Shown: positions 1 to 5,047 of the stretch, piece by piece | How the letters are laid out: each line of letters starts with the position of its first letter | Numbering within the stretch: the first letter of the stretch is position 1 | Assembly (NCBI GenBank): GCA_017881765.1 | Contig: JADGQN010000347.1 | Coordinates: 1-5,101 of the forward strand | Source: Syntrophobacterales bacterium | GTDB lineage: Bacteria; Desulfobacterota; Syntrophorhabdia; Syntrophorhabdales; WCHB1-27 | Length of the DNA stretch: 5,101 nt | Reading direction: 5' to 3' | Made by a program: the position numbers and the translations under genes | The notes under the pieces: generated by a model | Told to the model about the DNA's origin: nothing | Seen by the model: the letters and a program-made list of their open reading frames with translations, nothing else | The model's database searches: none

Positions 1-98
1 GGTATACCCGATTCGGTGCTGAGGCCGGCCCCGGCAAAAACAACAACGGCCTTCGCCTGCGAAATCCATTCAGCTGCCCGGTCGATCAGCTCCTTCAT
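1..98 (-). CDS. Sir2-family NAD-dependent protein deacylase (sirtuin), N-terminal fragment
   Basis: Only the first 32 codons are in the window; the gene continues past the left edge. The minus strand reads MKELIDRAAEWISQAK, then a hydrophobic beta strand VVVF and AGAGLSTESGIP. The last stretch is the glycine-rich NAD-binding signature of sirtuins (GAG-I/L-S-x-E-S-G-I-P), where the first Rossmann strand meets the cofactor loop. Sirtuins remove acyl groups from protein lysines, consuming NAD+ and releasing nicotinamide and O-acyl-ADP-ribose, in the cytoplasm. The ATG at 96-98 is preceded by GGAGGTGAG (99-107), a near-perfect Shine-Dalgarno sequence at rather short spacing. No other start is available, and the signature begins around residue 17, as in short bacterial sirtuins. 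The catalytic His and zinc cysteines lie outside the window, so activity and subclass cannot be judged. The gene lies 142 bases downstream of the ThDP enzyme, separated by a repeat hairpin. Confidence 0.88.
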   Translation of the reverse strand, partial: MKELIDRAAEWISQAKAVVVFAGAGLSTESGI

Positions 99-120
99 CT
101 CACCTCCAATCTGGTCGCCT

Positions 121-232
121 GGTCTGTCTCGTCTATTTCGTCCATTTGGTCTATCTGGTCTATTGAGTCTTTTTGATCTTTCTGGCCTTCTGGACGGGAC
201 AGACTAAATAGACTAGATAGACTAGATAGACC
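121..232. repeat. 9-bp tandem repeat arranged as a large imperfect inverted repeat
   Basis: On the plus strand, degenerate 9-base units related to GGTCTATCT run from 121 to about 183 (for example GGTCTGTCT, CGTCTATTT, GGTCTATCT, GGTCTATTG). After a spacer, the complementary unit appears three times at 201-227 (AGACTAAAT, AGACTAGAT, AGACTAGAT), followed by AGACC. Positions 139-170 can pair with 201-232 at about 26 of 32 positions, before counting G-U pairs, around a loop of about 30 bases. The structure fills most of the gap between the stop of the ThDP enzyme gene and the ribosome binding site of the sirtuin. It could slow or end transcription, or protect RNA ends, but no T-run follows it on the minus strand, so it is not a standard intrinsic terminator. 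Function is unknown. Confidence 0.8.
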
Positions 233-240
233 GCGCTGGA

Positions 241-1785
241 TCATGCCAGTACCATCTCTATGAGCCGGGGGCCCGATTCTGCCAGGCCAACGCGCAGTTC
301 CCGGGCCAGTCCTTCGACGGTATCGACCGCCACGGCAGGCACACCGAAGCCTCGCGAGAGGCTTACCCAATTGATGGGGGGAGCGTTCAGCTCCGTCAGT
401 GCCCGGGCATTATCACCATAGGATGTAATGCCTGCACGCGAAAGCTCGAGCTGAAGAATCTTGTAGCTCCTGTTGGAACAGATCAACGTGATGACGTGCA
501 GCCCCTCCCGCGCCTGTGTCCAGAGGGCCTGCACCGTGTACAGGGCGCTACCGTCTGCCTGAAAATTGATCACGGGCCGGTCAGGAGAGGCAACAGCGGC
601 GCCTGTGGCGCACGGCATCCCGTACCCGATGGAGCCGCCCGCTATAGTCATGAAACTATGCGGGGGAGAGGAAGCGGTAAGCGGGTAATAGGTGAACCCG
701 CTGGTGATCCCCTCATCCACAATAATCGCATGCTCCGGCTGGAGCGCGGCAACCGTGAGGCACGCCTTCTCCGCTGTAAGGTTCCCGGCCGGGAGCTGAG
801 CGCGGGGGCTCTTGGCGTCGCGCACGATCGGGTGGGCAGGAGCATCGAGCGCGTCAGCAAGTGCTTCAAGCGCCTTCACAGGATTCTCTCTCACTCTGCA
901 CAGATAGAGCTTTTCCTGCTCGTCAGTCAAGATGTGGCCCCTGATGCCCGGATAACCGAAAAACGTCACCGGCTCATGCGCACTCACGATCACCACGACG
1001 TCATAGTCTGATAACAGAGAGATCGCCTCTTCAGGGAAATAGGGTATACGCTGTACGTCGGGCAACCCCAGACCGCGTTCCACGCACGAAAAAAAGCTTG
1101 GCGCAAAAAGGTCGCTCTGTAATTTCGCCCTGATGCGCGTAGCGGCCTCCAAACCCGGCCGGCTCAGGGCCCGTCCATCAAGCAGAAGGGCGGACTTTCG
1201 CGCGGCCCGCATCCGTTGAGCGGCTTTCGTGATTAGATCCGCATCAACCGAATCAAACACGAAATCAAGACCGCCGATCCCCTCGTCTCGCGCCTCAGCC
1301 AGTTGAATGTCATGGGGAACGATGAGACTGGAGATCTGCCCGAACCCAGATGCATTGATTGCTTCATTCATGTCCCGGGAGAGCGTCTCGATCGATTCAC
1401 TCGTACGCACCCAGCCTGACACGGTGCGGGTCAGGCTTTCAACGTCCATGGCAAGCGGCGGATCCGCGGGCAGGTGCCATGTGGCGTGCTGACCGATGAC
1501 GTTGAGGACGGGCGTGGCGGCTCTCCGTGCATCATGCAGGTTAGCAATACCGTTCGCGAACCCGGGACCCAGATGCAGAAGGGTCATGGCGGGCTTGCCC
1601 GTCATCCGGCCGTAGCCGTCCGCGGCGCCCGTGCAGACACCTTCGAAGAGGCCTAGAATCGCCTTGATGCCCTTTGTGGTGTCGAGCGCCAGGACGATCG
1701 GTATTTCCGTTGTCCCTGCGTTGGCAAAACAGACTTCAATGCCGCGTGCTTGTGCGGTCTTCACCAGAAGCTCTGCTCCGTTCAC
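241..1785 (-). CDS. Thiamine-diphosphate-dependent enzyme, acetolactate synthase large subunit-like
   Basis: This is a 514-residue member of the AHAS/benzoylformate decarboxylase superfamily. The opening (MNGAELLVKTAQARGIEVCF) and the blocks FEGVCTGAADGYGR, LLHLGPGFANG, ANLHDARRAATPV and VSGWVRTSES match, from memory, the family filed as PRK07586-type 'acetolactate synthase large subunit', whose physiological reaction is not settled. Domain order is usual: N-terminal PYR domain (about 1-165) with catalytic Glu48, a central domain (about 180-325), and a C-terminal PP domain (about 340-514) with the Mg-ThDP motif at 410-438. That motif reads ADG instead of GDG and ends in SNRSY. No regulatory (ilvN/ilvH-like) subunit gene is adjacent, which argues against a classical biosynthetic AHAS. 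A GTG at 1791 is also in frame, but AGGAG (1793-1797) is only 1 base from it and 7 bases from the GTG at 1785; the family start MNGAE also favours 1785. The gene lies 32 bases after the NUDIX gene, probably co-transcribed. Confidence 0.9.
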   Translation of the reverse strand: MNGAELLVKTAQARGIEVCFANAGTTEIPIVLALDTTKGIKAILGLFEGVCTGAADGYGRMTGKPAMTLLHLGPGFANGIANLHDARRAATPVLNVIGQHATWHLPADPPLAMDVESLTRTVSGWVRTSESIETLSRDMNEAINASGFGQISSLIVPHDIQLAEARDEGIGGLDFVFDSVDADLITKAAQRMRAARKSALLLDGRALSRPGLEAATRIRAKLQSDLFAPSFFSCVERGLGLPDVQRIPYFPEEAISLLSDYDVVVIVSAHEPVTFFGYPGIRGHILTDEQEKLYLCRVRENPVKALEALADALDAPAHPIVRDAKSPRAQLPAGNLTAEKACLTVAALQPEHAIIVDEGITSGFTYYPLTASSPPHSFMTIAGGSIGYGMPCATGAAVASPDRPVINFQADGSALYTVQALWTQAREGLHVITLICSNRSYKILQLELSRAGITSYGDNARALTELNAPPINWVSLSRGFGVPAVAVDTVEGLARELRVGLAESGPRLIEMVLA

Positions 1786-1792
1786 GGCCACA

Positions 1793-1797
1793 CTCCT
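1793..1797 (-). promoter_or_regulatory. Ribosome binding site that decides the ThDP enzyme start
   Basis: AGGAG on the minus strand lies 7 bases before the GTG at 1783-1785 but only 1 base before the in-frame GTG at 1789-1791, so the downstream GTG is the more likely start. Confidence 0.6.
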
Positions 1798-1817
1798 GTT
1801 CCTGCCACCTCATAGCT

Positions 1818-2300
1818 TCACGCAGCATCCTGAGGATCAGCTTCGATAATGCGCAGCAGTTCATCAAGAAACTCGACCTGCCCTTGCAAAATCTTCTCTC
1901 TGGCAGTTTCGATGGTAAACCATTCTCCCCGATCGACTTCGGGGAATTCCTGTTGCGTGCCTGACTGGGGAGGCCATTCCATAGAGAACGTATTACTCTT
2001 GATCTTCTTTGTGTCCAGGTCTCCTTCAAAAGCCCAGGCGTGCACCAGCTTGCCGCTTGGCTGCTTGACTACACCGAGCCTGACAAAGTTGCCGGTGGGC
2101 AGAAAGCCTGTCTCTTCTTCAAACTCGCGCCGGGCAGCCTTTAATGCGTCTTCATCCTGGCCGAACTCTCCCTTGGGAATAGACCAGGAGCCAAGATCCT
2201 TCTTGGCCCAGAAAGGACCTCCCGGGTGCACCAGTAAGACCTGAACGGCCTCACCCCGTTTGCGATACATCAAAAGACCGGCGCTCTGTCTTACCGTCAC
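1818..2300 (-). CDS. NUDIX hydrolase, COG4119-type
   Basis: A 160-residue single-domain NUDIX protein. Such enzymes hydrolyse nucleoside diphosphates linked to another group, using divalent metal; the substrate here cannot be read from sequence. The NUDIX box is complete at residues 44-66: G44, five residues, E50, seven residues, then REFEEETGF, an exact fit to GX5EX7REUXEEXGU. The N-terminus (SAGLLMYR, LLVHPGGPFWAKKD, WSIPKGE) and the later blocks HAWAFEGD, SNTFSMEWPP and FPEVDRGEWF match the conserved pattern I recall for COG4119 'predicted NTP pyrophosphohydrolase' proteins, and the length is typical. The start is GTG at 2298-2300, with GAGAGG (2307-2312) 6 bases upstream. That ribosome binding site overlaps the stop codon of the dehydrogenase gene, so the two are probably translationally coupled. 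There is no signal peptide; it should be cytoplasmic. A housekeeping or 'sanitation' role is possible, as is a role tied to the flanking enzymes. Confidence 0.93.
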   Translation of the reverse strand: MTVRQSAGLLMYRKRGEAVQVLLVHPGGPFWAKKDLGSWSIPKGEFGQDEDALKAARREFEEETGFLPTGNFVRLGVVKQPSGKLVHAWAFEGDLDTKKIKSNTFSMEWPPQSGTQQEFPEVDRGEWFTIETAREKILQGQVEFLDELLRIIEADPQDAA

Positions 2301-2310
2301 TCAATGCCTC

Positions 2311-3048
2311 TCAAATACCCCAACCACCGGAAACCGTTATGCTCGTTCCCGTTATGTAGGATGCCTCATCGGATGCGAGAAACGCGATCACCCGTGCCAC
2401 TTCTTGGGCTTCACCGATCCTCCCAAGCAACGTTTGCTCTACTATCGGGGTCCGGTATTTCTCGGGCATCTTTTCTATGGTGGGGGTCCGGATGAGCCCG
2501 GGTACGACCGCGTTTACGGTTACGCCATCCGGTCCGCCTTCGCGCGCGGCGGTCTTTGTCAATCCTATAACCGCCGCTTTCGCCGCCGAGTAAGCGACTT
2601 CCCCTTTTGCTCCGGAAAGGCCGTAGACAGAGCTTATGTTAATGATGCGCCCCCACCGGCGGCCGCGCATCTGGGGCAGCAACAGCTTGATCAGCATAAA
2701 CGGCACGCCTACATGTATGCCCAGGACGGCATTGAAACTGTTTTTGTCGACCTTCGAGGTGACACCGGGTTTATCGAAGCCTGCATTATTTACCAGGATG
2801 TCGATCGCCACTTCCCTCATTATCTTTTCAATCAGGACCTCGAGCGATCTCGTGCGGGTCAGATCGATCACGTGTGCAATAACGTTACAGCCCCTGCCGG
2901 TGAGCGCCTGAGCCACATGAGGAAGGGTTCTCCTGTTTTTGTCCAACAGTACAAGATTGGCTCCTTTTTCCGCAAATACTTCCGCACACGCCCTGCCTAT
3001 GCCCTGCCCGGCTCCGGTTATCAACGCAGTATGACCAGTAAGATCCAT
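2311..3048 (-). CDS. Short-chain dehydrogenase/reductase (SDR), FabG-like
   Basis: A classical SDR of 245 residues that oxidises a hydroxyl or reduces a carbonyl using a nicotinamide cofactor in the cytoplasm. Numbered from MDLTGHTALI: cofactor motif TGAGQGIG at 11-18, Asp36 at the end of the second beta strand (favouring NAD(H) over NADP(H)), Asp62 near the adenine, NNAG at 87-90, catalytic Ser140, Tyr153 and Lys157 (YSAAK), and the usual C-terminal ITGTSITVSGGWGI. The catalytic-tetrad Asn of the usual VNxxG motif is replaced by His112 (GIHVGVPF). The substrate is not identifiable; the 3-oxoacyl-ACP/hydroxyacyl type is only the default guess. An upstream ATG at 3054 would add two residues, but AGAGG (3056-3060) is 1 base from it and 7 bases from the ATG at 3048, so 3048 is preferred. 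It is the first gene of a set with the NUDIX gene (10 bases downstream) and the ThDP enzyme. Confidence 0.93.
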   Translation of the reverse strand: MDLTGHTALITGAGQGIGRACAEVFAEKGANLVLLDKNRRTLPHVAQALTGRGCNVIAHVIDLTRTRSLEVLIEKIMREVAIDILVNNAGFDKPGVTSKVDKNSFNAVLGIHVGVPFMLIKLLLPQMRGRRWGRIINISSVYGLSGAKGEVAYSAAKAAVIGLTKTAAREGGPDGVTVNAVVPGLIRTPTIEKMPEKYRTPIVEQTLLGRIGEAQEVARVIAFLASDEASYITGTSITVSGGWGI

Positions 3049-3055
3049 AATCATG

Positions 3056-3060
3056 CCTCT
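3056..3060 (-). promoter_or_regulatory. Ribosome binding site that decides the SDR start
   Basis: AGAGG on the minus strand (within GGAAGAGGC) sits 7 bases from the ATG at 3046-3048 and 1 base from the ATG at 3052-3054. This favours the shorter product beginning MDLTG, which also fits normal SDR N-termini. Confidence 0.6.
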
Positions 3061-3096
3061 TCCGGATGAGATTCACATAGAGAGTTTGCTATGGCT

Positions 3097-3125
3097 ATTT
3101 TATCCAAAACATTCCGAAGTTACAA
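3097..3125 (-). promoter_or_regulatory. Sigma70-like promoter for the SDR-NUDIX-ThDP genes
   Basis: On the minus strand TTGTAA (3120-3125; 4 of 6 to consensus) and TAAAAT (3097-3102; 5 of 6) are separated by 17 bases. Transcription would start near 3090, leaving a leader of about 40 bases before the SDR start. The surrounding stretch 3085-3130 is AT-rich compared with the genes. Read by eye; no start site has been measured. Confidence 0.5.
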
Positions 3126-3169
3126 GAAATTAGAGTAAGCACCTGGGGCCCGAAAAGGAATCAGACACG

Positions 3170-3332
3170 TTATGCCAAGTTGGATTCATTTGCACGACCC
3201 AGCCTTCGGCCGGGTACCCCGGGCGAAGACGACGAGCCCCACCCGCAAGCGGGTACCCGGGCGTACTATGGTACGTCGAGGAGCGCGAGGAGGAGACAAC
3301 GAAGGAATGCGAATGAAGGCGACTTGGCATTA
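3170..3332. mobile_element. MITE-like repeat element with terminal inverted repeats, complete copy
   Basis: The core element is 3173-3329 (157 bp). Its left end TGCCAAGTTGGATTCATT (3173-3190) and the reverse complement of its right end, TGCCAAGTCGCCTTCATT (3312-3329), match at 15 of 18 positions. Both sides are flanked by TTA (3170-3172 and 3330-3332), either a 3-bp target duplication or an extension of the repeat. Inside are two small hairpins: 3198-3214 (CCC-A-GCC stem, TTC loop) and 3241-3254 (ACCCGC/GCGGGT). There is also a near-duplicate of CGGGTACCCCGGGCG at 3211-3225 and 3250-3263. No credible protein is encoded, so any movement would depend on a transposase elsewhere. The first 53 bases recur at 5049-5101 with 46 identities. 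The right-hand TTA is the cytochrome gene's stop codon read on the other strand. Confidence 0.7.
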
Positions 3333-4346
3333 CTGTGTATTGAGGAAGGCGATGAGATCGAACACCTGCTCATCCGTCAGTTTCTCTCTGAATGAGGGCA
3401 TGTCTTTGTACGGGCACCTCAGCTGCTTGAAGATATTCTCCGGAGTGGCGGGCCAATCGCCGAAGGGGAGCGTCTTTCGCTTCAGTATCCCCTTCAGCCC
3501 GGGCCCTACGAGCCCCTCGGTACCGAATACCGTGTGGCAGCCCATGCAGTTCGCCTCAAAGAGCTGCTTCCCTTTCGCAACGCTTGCCGGCTCTGTCCTC
3601 TTCACAATCGCGGGAATAGTGACATCGCACTCAGGGGCCGGCTTCGCCGGTCCCATCACCTTGACAATGTACCCGAGCAGCTCCTTCGCCTGCGCGTCAG
3701 ACACCCTGGCCGGAAGGAACGGGGGCATGGGACCCTTGGCACCGTTATCGAGTCTCGGGTCGCGTATCCAACGGATAAACGTCTGCAGGTCTTTCAACTC
3801 GTCCGAGCCCCGAAGCTCCGCCTTCGGGTCAATTATGTTTCCCCCGTAGGGATGGCAACTGCTGCAATTGGCACGGAACAGCTTCTCGCCCGTTCTGAAT
3901 TCTGCCGGGCCCGCAGGGACCTTGCCCGAGTAAACGAGTTGACCGCCGAAAAATCCGAGTCCCAGCACGGTAAACAGGCTGAGGGCGTATATGCCTGCGA
4001 CACCTGGTGAAGTTCTTTCATCACCTCTACCAACCACAAGGGATATGATGGCCAGGATCAGAAGAACGGCCGCGAGTACAAGCTTTATCTTGATCGGGCT
4101 GAGCCAGCCACCGGCGAAATAGTGCTGCCAGTCCATGTACCCGAGGAGCACCGTAGGGAATATGGAAAGGAACGCAATGATCATGCAGTAACGTGCGGCC
4201 CGGCCGGCCATCTGGTGGTGGAACAGCAGCGATATCAGTCCCAGCAGAAACGCTCCGATCACCAATCCCACGGGTAGATGCGTGATGGGAGGATGGATGG
4301 GATGGACGTAGCCGACAGCTTCGAAGAGCTGATAGAGACGTTCCAT
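3330..4346 (-). CDS. Membrane-anchored dihaem cytochrome c with DUF2231-like N-terminal domain
   Basis: A 338-residue protein in two parts. Residues 1-140 hold four hydrophobic segments (about 24-43, 52-70, 86-106, 117-138) and an N-terminal HPIHPPITHLPVG stretch with His15, His18 and His23, plus His75 after GYMDW. This pattern resembles the DUF2231 membrane domain. Residues 141-338 form two c-type haem domains: C161-S-S-C164-H165 with likely axial Met207 (GPMPPF), and C267-M-G-C270-H271 with likely Met316 (KDMPSF). Haem attachment requires export, so the C-terminal part should face the periplasm, acting as an electron carrier; the partner is unknown. The start ATG at 4344-4346 has only modest ribosome binding sequence (AGG 3 bases away, GGAAGG 10 bases away). 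It follows the bacterioferritin gene by 60 bases with no terminator seen, so co-transcription is likely. The TAA stop coincides with the edge of the MITE-like element, yet the final haem domain looks full length (ends VFDLIAFLNTQ). Confidence 0.92.
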   Translation of the reverse strand: MERLYQLFEAVGYVHPIHPPITHLPVGLVIGAFLLGLISLLFHHQMAGRAARYCMIIAFLSIFPTVLLGYMDWQHYFAGGWLSPIKIKLVLAAVLLILAIISLVVGRGDERTSPGVAGIYALSLFTVLGLGFFGGQLVYSGKVPAGPAEFRTGEKLFRANCSSCHPYGGNIIDPKAELRGSDELKDLQTFIRWIRDPRLDNGAKGPMPPFLPARVSDAQAKELLGYIVKVMGPAKPAPECDVTIPAIVKRTEPASVAKGKQLFEANCMGCHTVFGTEGLVGPGLKGILKRKTLPFGDWPATPENIFKQLRCPYKDMPSFREKLTDEQVFDLIAFLNTQ

Positions 4347-4406
4347 TATCCTGCCGCCTTCCTAGCCATCATCGAAACATCCTTTGCCCGGGCTTTCCGC
4401 TTTCCG

Positions 4407-4850
4407 TCACACCTCTTCGCGCATGGTGGTAAAGAGGTCATGATGCTCTTCTTCGTCCTCGAGGATCTCCTTGAAGATAAATGCTGTCGTGATGTCGCCC
4501 TCCTTTTGCGCCTGGTCAATGATCTTCTTATAGAGCGCGACGGCCTTCTCCTCTGCCTTGATGTCAAAGTCAAGAAACTCTGCCAGACTTCCTCCTACAG
4601 TGATCGGATCCGGTTTGGTAGTCGGGACTCCACCCAGATACCAAAGCCTCTCAGCTATCTTCTCCGCGTGCTTCATTTCGGCAACCGCCGTCTGCTTGAA
4701 ATGATCCTTCACGGCGACCCCTTTGACTCCCATCACCTGCACATGCTGCCACATATACTGAACACTGACGGCAATCTCCCTCGCAATTGCTTCGTTCAAC
4801 AGCCCCTTCAGCCCGGCACTCACTTTTGTTACCGATTTCAACGTAGCCAT
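4407..4850 (-). CDS. Bacterioferritin-like diiron protein
   Basis: A 147-residue four-helix ferritin-like protein. By hand alignment to E. coli Bfr all six ferroxidase ligands are present: Glu25 (AREIAVSVQY), Glu58 and His61 (AEMKHAEK), Glu100 (DIKAEEK), Glu133 and His136 (LEDEEEHHDLF). Bacterioferritins oxidise Fe(II) with O2 or H2O2 and store ferric mineral in a 24-subunit cytoplasmic shell. Met59 aligns with Met52, the haem ligand at the Bfr dimer interface, so haem binding is possible. The chain is about 10 residues shorter than typical Bfr (about 158), mainly at the C-terminus, so cage assembly is not assured. The start is ATG at 4848-4850 with GAGGAGGT (4856-4863) ideally placed, the strongest ribosome binding site in the window. 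It is the first gene of a likely operon with the dihaem cytochrome. Confidence 0.9.
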   Translation of the reverse strand: MATLKSVTKVSAGLKGLLNEAIAREIAVSVQYMWQHVQVMGVKGVAVKDHFKQTAVAEMKHAEKIAERLWYLGGVPTTKPDPITVGGSLAEFLDFDIKAEEKAVALYKKIIDQAQKEGDITTAFIFKEILEDEEEHHDLFTTMREEV

Positions 4851-4896
4851 ACCATACCTCCTCGTATGATTTGCGGCTGGAAAAAGCCCTCCTCTT

Positions 4897-4924
4897 AATC
4901 TATCTACGCTTACTTGTTTGTCAA
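4897..4924 (-). promoter_or_regulatory. Sigma70-like promoter for the bacterioferritin-cytochrome operon
   Basis: On the minus strand a perfect TTGACA (4919-4924) is followed after 16 bases by TAGATT (4897-4902; 4 of 6 to TATAAT). Transcription would begin near 4890, giving a leader of about 40 bases. That leader contains a small GGCT/AGCC hairpin (4875-4888) and the strong ribosome binding site. No convincing Fur-box palindrome is visible around it, so iron control cannot be claimed from sequence. Confidence 0.55.
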
Positions 4925-4961
4925 GGTGTGCCGCGCGAAAATGTGCTTAGAGGCAATGTTT

Positions 4962-5043
4962 CGAGTTGCGAGTTTCCTTACAGGATGCTACGCTACCGAG
5001 TTGCAAGTCAAGAAGGCCGGCCCTTGTCAGGATGCGACTAGCT
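4962..5043. repeat. Imperfect duplicated block in the intergenic region
   Basis: CGAGTTGCGAGT (4962-4973) recurs as CGAGTTGCAAGT (4997-5008). CAGGATGCTACGCT (4981-4994) recurs loosely as CAGGATGCGACTAGCT (5028-5043). The order is the same but spacing differs (19 versus 31 bases). This looks like a decayed tandem duplication in non-coding DNA. No gene, RNA or other signal was recognised in 4925-5047. Confidence 0.4.
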
Positions 5044-5047
5044 CCGC

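Noticed and set aside
121..232. CRISPR array or intrinsic terminator
   Set aside because: Units are 9 bases with no spacers, so it is not CRISPR; the hairpin lacks a following T-run on either strand, so it is not a standard terminator.
95..370. Minus-strand open frame of 91 codons that translates the 9-bp repeat as a D-Q-I-like tripeptide run
   Set aside because: It overlaps the ThDP enzyme's 3' end in another frame and the sirtuin start; the tripeptide periodicity simply follows from a repeat length divisible by three.
241..1785. Biosynthetic acetolactate synthase of branched-chain amino acid synthesis (ilvB/ilvG)
   Set aside because: The length (514) is shorter than typical AHAS (about 560-590), no small-subunit gene follows, and the N-terminal block resembles the distinct PRK07586-type proteins.
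2260..3069. Long plus-strand open frame of 269 codons
   Set aside because: It lies opposite the SDR, whose complete motif set on the minus strand is decisive; the plus-strand translation shows no recognisable domain and is rich in Arg, Pro and Cys like a shadow frame.
3241..3254. GC-rich hairpin as terminator of the cytochrome operon
   Set aside because: The stem is perfect but short (ACCCGC/GCGGGT) and no T-run follows; it is better explained as internal structure of the repeat element.
3172..3849. Plus-strand open frame of 225 codons starting in the repeat element
   Set aside because: It starts at the element's inverted repeat and runs antisense to the cytochrome haem domains; no ribosome binding site or domain supports it.
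4278..4898. Plus-strand open frame of 206 codons
   Set aside because: Antisense to the bacterioferritin and the start of the cytochrome gene, both of which have clear motifs and ribosome binding sites.
4851..4930. Fur box controlling the bacterioferritin operon
   Set aside because: I looked for a GATAATGATAATCATTATC-like palindrome near the promoter and saw none; only scattered GATA-like bases occur.
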